A stretch of 8,452 nucleotides of DNA, taken from assembly GCA_029059965.1 (NCBI GenBank), contig JAIDUY010000103.1, positions 1 through 8,452 on the forward strand. Reading direction: 5' to 3'. Below, piece by piece: positions 5,468-8,452 of the stretch. Every line of letters begins with the position of its first letter. Position 1 is the first letter of the stretch. The notes below the pieces were generated by a model, which worked only from the letters and a program-made list of their open reading frames with translations, did no database searches and was not told where the DNA came from. The position numbers and the translations under genes were made by a program. The DNA is from Muribaculaceae bacterium (GTDB taxonomy: Bacteria; Bacteroidota; Bacteroidia; Bacteroidales; Muribaculaceae).

Positions 5468-7619
5468 TTCTCCAGAGAAATTCGGCCACCACAAAGGTGC
5501 TGCCGCCAACAAAGATGAGGTCGTCGGCCGAGGAATCGCCGACGGCCTTTTCTATGCCTTCGGCCACGCTGCCGCATACCTCGCCGGCTATTCCCGACGC
5601 GGCGAAGGCCGCAGCTGTCGACGATGCCTCGCGGGCACGCTCGCCCTCGGGTGCGACGAAGTAATAGGCTGCCTCGCGCGGCATGAAGGGCAGGATGGCG
5701 TCGAGGTCCTTGTCGGCCACGAATCCCAGCACCATGCGCAGGGGGCGATTTGCGGCCTTTGCCGCAAGGGCAGGGCCGAGGTACTTCCATGCTCCGACGT
5801 TATGGCCGGTGTCGCACAGAAAACGGCGTCCCATGGCCTCGACGGGCATCCATCGTCCGCGCAGTCCCGCGAGAGTGCATACTCCGGCAAAGCCCCGGAC
5901 TACAGCCGAGGGCGTGATGTCGAACTGCTCGGACAGGATTACGAGTGCGTTGAAGACTGTCGAGGCGTTCTCGGTCTGGCAGGCGCCGGTCAGAGCCGCG
6001 CTTATGTCGCCCCACGGTGTGCCGCGGTAGCAGATGCCGCCGCCGGGAGCTTCCTGCGGCGTACACAGCGGATTATCCTGAGCGAATATTATCGGCGAGC
6101 CCGCCTTGGCCGCAGCCTGTTCGAACACGCGGCGCACGCCGCCGTCGGCCGAGCCTATCACCACGGGTATTTCGGGCTTGATGATGCCGGCTTTTTCCGT
6201 CGCGATGGCCTCTTCCGTATTGCCGAGTATGGCCATGTGGTCGGGCGATATGTTGGTGATGACGCTTAGGGCCGGTGTGATGATGTTGGTGCTGTCAAGG
6301 CGCCCTCCGAGGCCGACCTCTATAATGGCGATGTCGACCTTGCGCTCGGCGAAGTAAGCGAAGGCCATGGCTGTGGTGAGTTCGAAGAATGAGGGCGTGG
6401 CCTCAAGACCGAGCGCATGGTAGCGGCGCATGAAGTCGACCACAAATTCACGGGCGACGGGCTCGCCGTCGACGCGGATGCGCTCGCGGAAGTCGGTGAG
6501 GTGGGGCGAAGTATAGAGTCCCGTTCGGTAGCCGGCGGCTGTCATTACTGCCGCTATCGTGCTGGCTGTGCTTCCCTTGCCGTTGGTGCCGCCGACATGG
6601 ACGGTGGTGTAGGCCTGAGAGGGCGAGCCGAAGGCGCCGTCGAGGGCGCGGATGGTGTCGAGGCCGGGATTGTAGGCTTTGCCTCCGCTGCGGTGGAAGG
6701 CTGCGAAATGCGAATTTATGTCGTCGAGGGCGTCCTTGTATGCCGTCTTGATATCTGTCTGTGTCATAGTCTGTTCGTTTTTGGTTCCGGCAATGCCTGC
6801 GGCATATTCGAGGAGACGGCGCACGATGTTTCCGCCGCCGCACATGCTTAGGGTGCGGAATCCGGGGTTGGCGTTGACCTCGCACACTGTATATGTCCCG
6901 TCGGGGCCGAAAAGGATGTCTACACCTGCGAACCCGAGGCCGCAGGCTTGCGAGGCCGCTTCGGCAAGGGCAAAGACTGCTTCGCGGTCGCCGTCGAAAA
7001 GGCAGGCGCTGCCACCGCGGCTGAAGTTGGACACAAGCGAGGCGCCGTTGCTGCGGACAACGGCGTCGAAGGCTCGGCCTCCTACTGTCCACACGCGGAT
7101 GTCGCGTCCGTGGCTTGACTTGATGTAACTCTGTGCCAATGTATTATCTCCGATGGCCTGACGAGCTTTGTCGAAGTCTGATGCGCTGGCGACAAGGAAG
7201 ACATCGCGCCCCTGCGAGCCGTCGTTTGGCTTGACCACGAAAACATCGCCAAGTTGCTGTCCCAACGAGGCATAGCTTGCAGGGCTGTCGGCCTGCAGGG
7301 TTTCCGGTGTGGCAACGCCCCGACAGGTAAGTCGTCGCGCTGTGGCGAGTTTGTCGTGGCTCAGCTCCATGGCTTCGAGGGTGTTGACCATTGCGACACC
7401 GCGGCTTTCGTAGTAGCTGTGTACGGCGCGGGAGTAGTCGCGCATTATGAGAACGTCGGGCAGCGGCAGGGCGGCGGGGTCGAGGCTGTCGGCGAAAAGG
7501 ATATGCAGCTCGAGCCCAAGCACGGCGGCCTCCTCGCGCCACCATCCGAAAGCGGCGGGGCCTCCTTCGGGATGGTTGTGTGGAAACACGACGTAGACAG
7601 TCGGGCGGCAGGAGTTCAT
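5457..7619 (-). CDS. folC: Fused RimK-type ATP-grasp ligase and FolC (dihydrofolate/folylpolyglutamate synthase)
   Basis: One uninterrupted frame of 720 residues. Residues 1-284 form a RimK-like ATP-grasp ligase: F-V-V-K-P-N-D-G-S-Q-G at 127-137 (Lys130 for ATP), G-R-D-I-R-V at 171-176, F-S-R-G-G at 199-203, and metal ligands D234, E247 and N249 in A-G-V-D-I and E-V-N-A-N-P-G. Residues 285-720 form a complete 436-residue FolC: P-loop G-T-N-G-K-G-S (344-350), T-S-P-H-L (370-374), E-V-G-L-G-G-R-L-D-S-T (434-444), E-K-A-G-I (475-479; Lys476 the usual carbamylated lysine), L-R-G-R-W (586-590) and D-T-G-H-N (603-607). FolC joins glutamate to dihydropteroate and then extends folates; RimK-type enzymes attach amino acids, often glutamate, to peptide or cofactor carboxylates. 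The ATP-grasp substrate is unknown. The FolC part has its own Met at the junction (ATG at 6767), so it may also be made separately. It lies 7 nt after a chromate-transporter gene, in the same operon. Confidence 0.9.
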   Translation of the reverse strand: MNSCRPTVYVVFPHNHPEGGPAAFGWWREEAAVLGLELHILFADSLDPAALPLPDVLIMRDYSRAVHSYYESRGVAMVNTLEAMELSHDKLATARRLTCRGVATPETLQADSPASYASLGQQLGDVFVVKPNDGSQGRDVFLVASASDFDKARQAIGDNTLAQSYIKSSHGRDIRVWTVGGRAFDAVVRSNGASLVSNFSRGGSACLFDGDREAVFALAEAASQACGLGFAGVDILFGPDGTYTVCEVNANPGFRTLSMCGGGNIVRRLLEYAAGIAGTKNEQTMTQTDIKTAYKDALDDINSHFAAFHRSGGKAYNPGLDTIRALDGAFGSPSQAYTTVHVGGTNGKGSTASTIAAVMTAAGYRTGLYTSPHLTDFRERIRVDGEPVAREFVVDFMRRYHALGLEATPSFFELTTAMAFAYFAERKVDIAIIEVGLGGRLDSTNIITPALSVITNISPDHMAILGNTEEAIATEKAGIIKPEIPVVIGSADGGVRRVFEQAAAKAGSPIIFAQDNPLCTPQEAPGGGICYRGTPWGDISAALTGACQTENASTVFNALVILSEQFDITPSAVVRGFAGVCTLAGLRGRWMPVEAMGRRFLCDTGHNVGAWKYLGPALAAKAANRPLRMVLGFVADKDLDAILPFMPREAAYYFVAPEGERAREASSTAAAFAASGIAGEVCGSVAEGIEKAVGDSSADDLIFVGGSTFVVAEFLWRINA
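6764..6782 (-). other. Junction of the ATP-grasp and FolC parts: A5 tract and ATGA motif
   Basis: On the minus strand an A5 run (6782 to 6778) is followed ten bases later by ATGA (6767 to 6764), whose ATG is the natural FolC start. In the present sequence the ATP-grasp frame reads through this ATG into FolC. With four A's instead of five, the ATP-grasp frame would read T-K-T-N-R-L and stop at the TGA inside ATGA, giving two ordinary genes with a 4-nt overlap. This comes from reading the three frames directly; whether it marks an evolutionary fusion or a base-call error cannot be decided here. Confidence 0.7.
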
Positions 7620-7626
7620 GGCCTTG

Positions 7627-8196
7627 TCAGAATATCAGGTATCCGATTATACCGGACGCGATTATGAGCAGGATGGGGTGTATGCGTGTGAAGAGCACCA
7701 GCGCAAGGGCAAGGGCGGCGAGGATGACGCTCTTGACGACGTCGGGCGTGGTCGAGCCGAAGTTGGAGGAGTTCATCAGCAGCAGGGCCGCAGATGCAAT
7801 CAGGCCGATGATGACGGGACGGAGCCCCTTGAACACGCCCTTGAGGGCGACGCTGTCGCGGTGGCGGCTGATGAAATGACCGGCATAGCGGACCAGTACG
7901 AAGGACGGCAGAATCACTACCAGCGTGCACAGCAGCGAGCCGAGTATGCCGAACAGGGGCGAGGACAGCGCAGGCGACGACGCGCCCGGAGCGACGTAGC
8001 CGATGTAGGTGGCCGAGTTGATGCCGATGGGACCCGGAGTCATCTGCGAGATGGCCACGATGTCGGTGAACATCTGCTCCGTAATCCATCCGGGAGTGAC
8101 TATCTCGTTCTCAATCAGGGCGAGCATGGCATAGCCGCCACCGAAGCCGAAGAATCCTATCTTTAGGTAGCTCCAGATAAGTCGGAGGTAAATCAT
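7627..8196 (-). CDS. chrA: Chromate transporter (CHR family), single-domain half
   Basis: The ATG at 8196 gives 189 residues, the size of the short CHR proteins that work as a pair. This start is chosen because M-I-Y-L-R-L-I-W-S-Y-L leads straight into the family signature F-F-G-F-G-G-G-Y-A-M (residues 14-23), and because it overlaps the upstream stop as ATGA; the upstream extension to 8391 only reads the neighbouring gene out of frame. A second conserved stretch is S-Q-M-T-P-G-P-I-G-I-N (48-58). Hydrophobic segments follow near 80-103, 122-143 and 155-186. Family members move chromate out of the cell, but many gut homologues have unproven substrates. Its partner is the gene just upstream; the ATP-grasp/FolC gene follows after 7 nt. 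The symbol is by family only. Confidence 0.9.
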   Translation of the reverse strand: MIYLRLIWSYLKIGFFGFGGGYAMLALIENEIVTPGWITEQMFTDIVAISQMTPGPIGINSATYIGYVAPGASSPALSSPLFGILGSLLCTLVVILPSFVLVRYAGHFISRHRDSVALKGVFKGLRPVIIGLIASAALLLMNSSNFGSTTPDVVKSVILAALALALVLFTRIHPILLIIASGIIGYLIF

Positions 8197-8452
8197 TTGT
8201 CGGAGCCCTCCCTGCGCTCTGTGAGTTTGCTGTGGCTGCGGCGTGTGAGAATGTAGCCGACGAGGCCGCCGAGAATGACGAAGAGAATGGGATTGGACAC
8301 GACAGGCAGCTTGCTCCATATCAGCAGGGCCACGGCGGCGGGAATCCAGCACAGCTTCCAGCCGATGCCCGAAGCCTTGGCGGTGGTGCATACGGGGGCT
8401 AGAATAAGCGCCACGCCAACAGGGCGTATGCGCTTGAATATGGCCGTGAGGG
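8193..8452 (-). CDS. chrA: Chromate transporter, second half (5' end outside window)
   Basis: The minus-strand frame is open to the right edge and ends at TGA (8195-8193). The visible 85 codons start F-K-R-I-R-P-V-G-V-A-L-I-L-A-P-V, matching the second part of a CHR domain, where F-K-G-(I/L)-R-P is conserved; the downstream paralogue has F-K-G-L-R-P at the same place. Two hydrophobic segments follow (about W-I-P-A-A-V-A-L-L-I-W and I-L-F-V-I-L-G-G-L-V-G-Y-I-L), then a charged tail R-R-E-G-S-D-K. Its stop overlaps the start of the next half by ATGA, so the two are probably translationally coupled and form a heteromeric transporter. The GTG at 8414 is internal, not a start. Confidence 0.87.
   Translation of the reverse strand, partial: LTAIFKRIRPVGVALILAPVCTTAKASGIGWKLCWIPAAVALLIWSKLPVVSNPILFVILGGLVGYILTRRSHSKLTERREGSDK

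Noticed and set aside
5466..5480. Short inverted repeat TTCTC-CA-GAGAA as a terminator between ridA and the convergent gene
   Set aside because: The loop is only two bases, the stem is weak, and no T-tract follows; it lies within the FolC coding region.
6775..6785. Classical -1 ribosomal slippery heptamer at the ATP-grasp/FolC junction
   Set aside because: The zero-frame context is ACC AAA AAC, which does not give X-XXY-YYZ pairing, and reaching the TGA would need a +1, not -1, shift.
8197..8391. 65-codon N-terminal extension of the chromate-transporter half
   Set aside because: It is the upstream CHR gene read in the wrong frame (Arg/His-rich); the ATG at 8196 with ATGA coupling and the family N-terminus is far better.

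Overview
The window looks like a chromosomal segment from a GC-rich member of the Bacteroidales, most likely a gut Muribaculaceae-type genome. Three things point that way: GuaA has the Bacteroides-type sequence, one gene encodes a DUF4421-like protein (a family I know from Bacteroidota), and the short AT-rich gaps carry Bacteroidota promoter elements (-7 box TAnnTTTG, in one case with a TTTG -33 box). There are no recognisable Shine-Dalgarno sites. The family-level guess is inference. Nothing here is mobile: I see no insertion sequence, tRNA, rRNA, CRISPR array or att site.

Left part (1-3080): the 3' end of a GNAT acetyltransferase gene (+) converges on, and overlaps by 14 nt, a minus-strand gene for a DUF4421-like outer-membrane protein. 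That gene is divergent from guaA (GMP synthase), and both start within a 68-bp AT-rich gap holding a -7 box on each strand. guaA ends in a strong intrinsic terminator.

Middle (3081-5467): a small exported beta-barrel-like protein of unknown function, then a likely two-gene operon with a YihY/BrkB-family membrane protein followed 7 nt later by a RidA enamine/imine deaminase. The yihY -7 box lies two bases before the annotated ATG, so its mRNA is either leaderless or its real start is further in.

Right part (5457-8452, minus strand): a tight operon, read from the right edge leftwards. It begins with the C-terminal part of one chromate-transporter half (cut by the window), which overlaps a second half by ATGA. 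Seven nt later comes a 720-codon reading frame that joins a RimK-type ATP-grasp ligase to a complete FolC (dihydrofolate/folylpolyglutamate synthase).

This joined gene is the most interesting item. Both halves are ATP-dependent amino-acid ligase families, and the order (ATP-grasp, then Mur-ligase fold) recalls cyanophycin synthetase. The junction also shows that one base fewer in an A5 tract would split the frame into two genes overlapping by ATGA. The fusion is therefore either recent and real, or the result of a single-base error.
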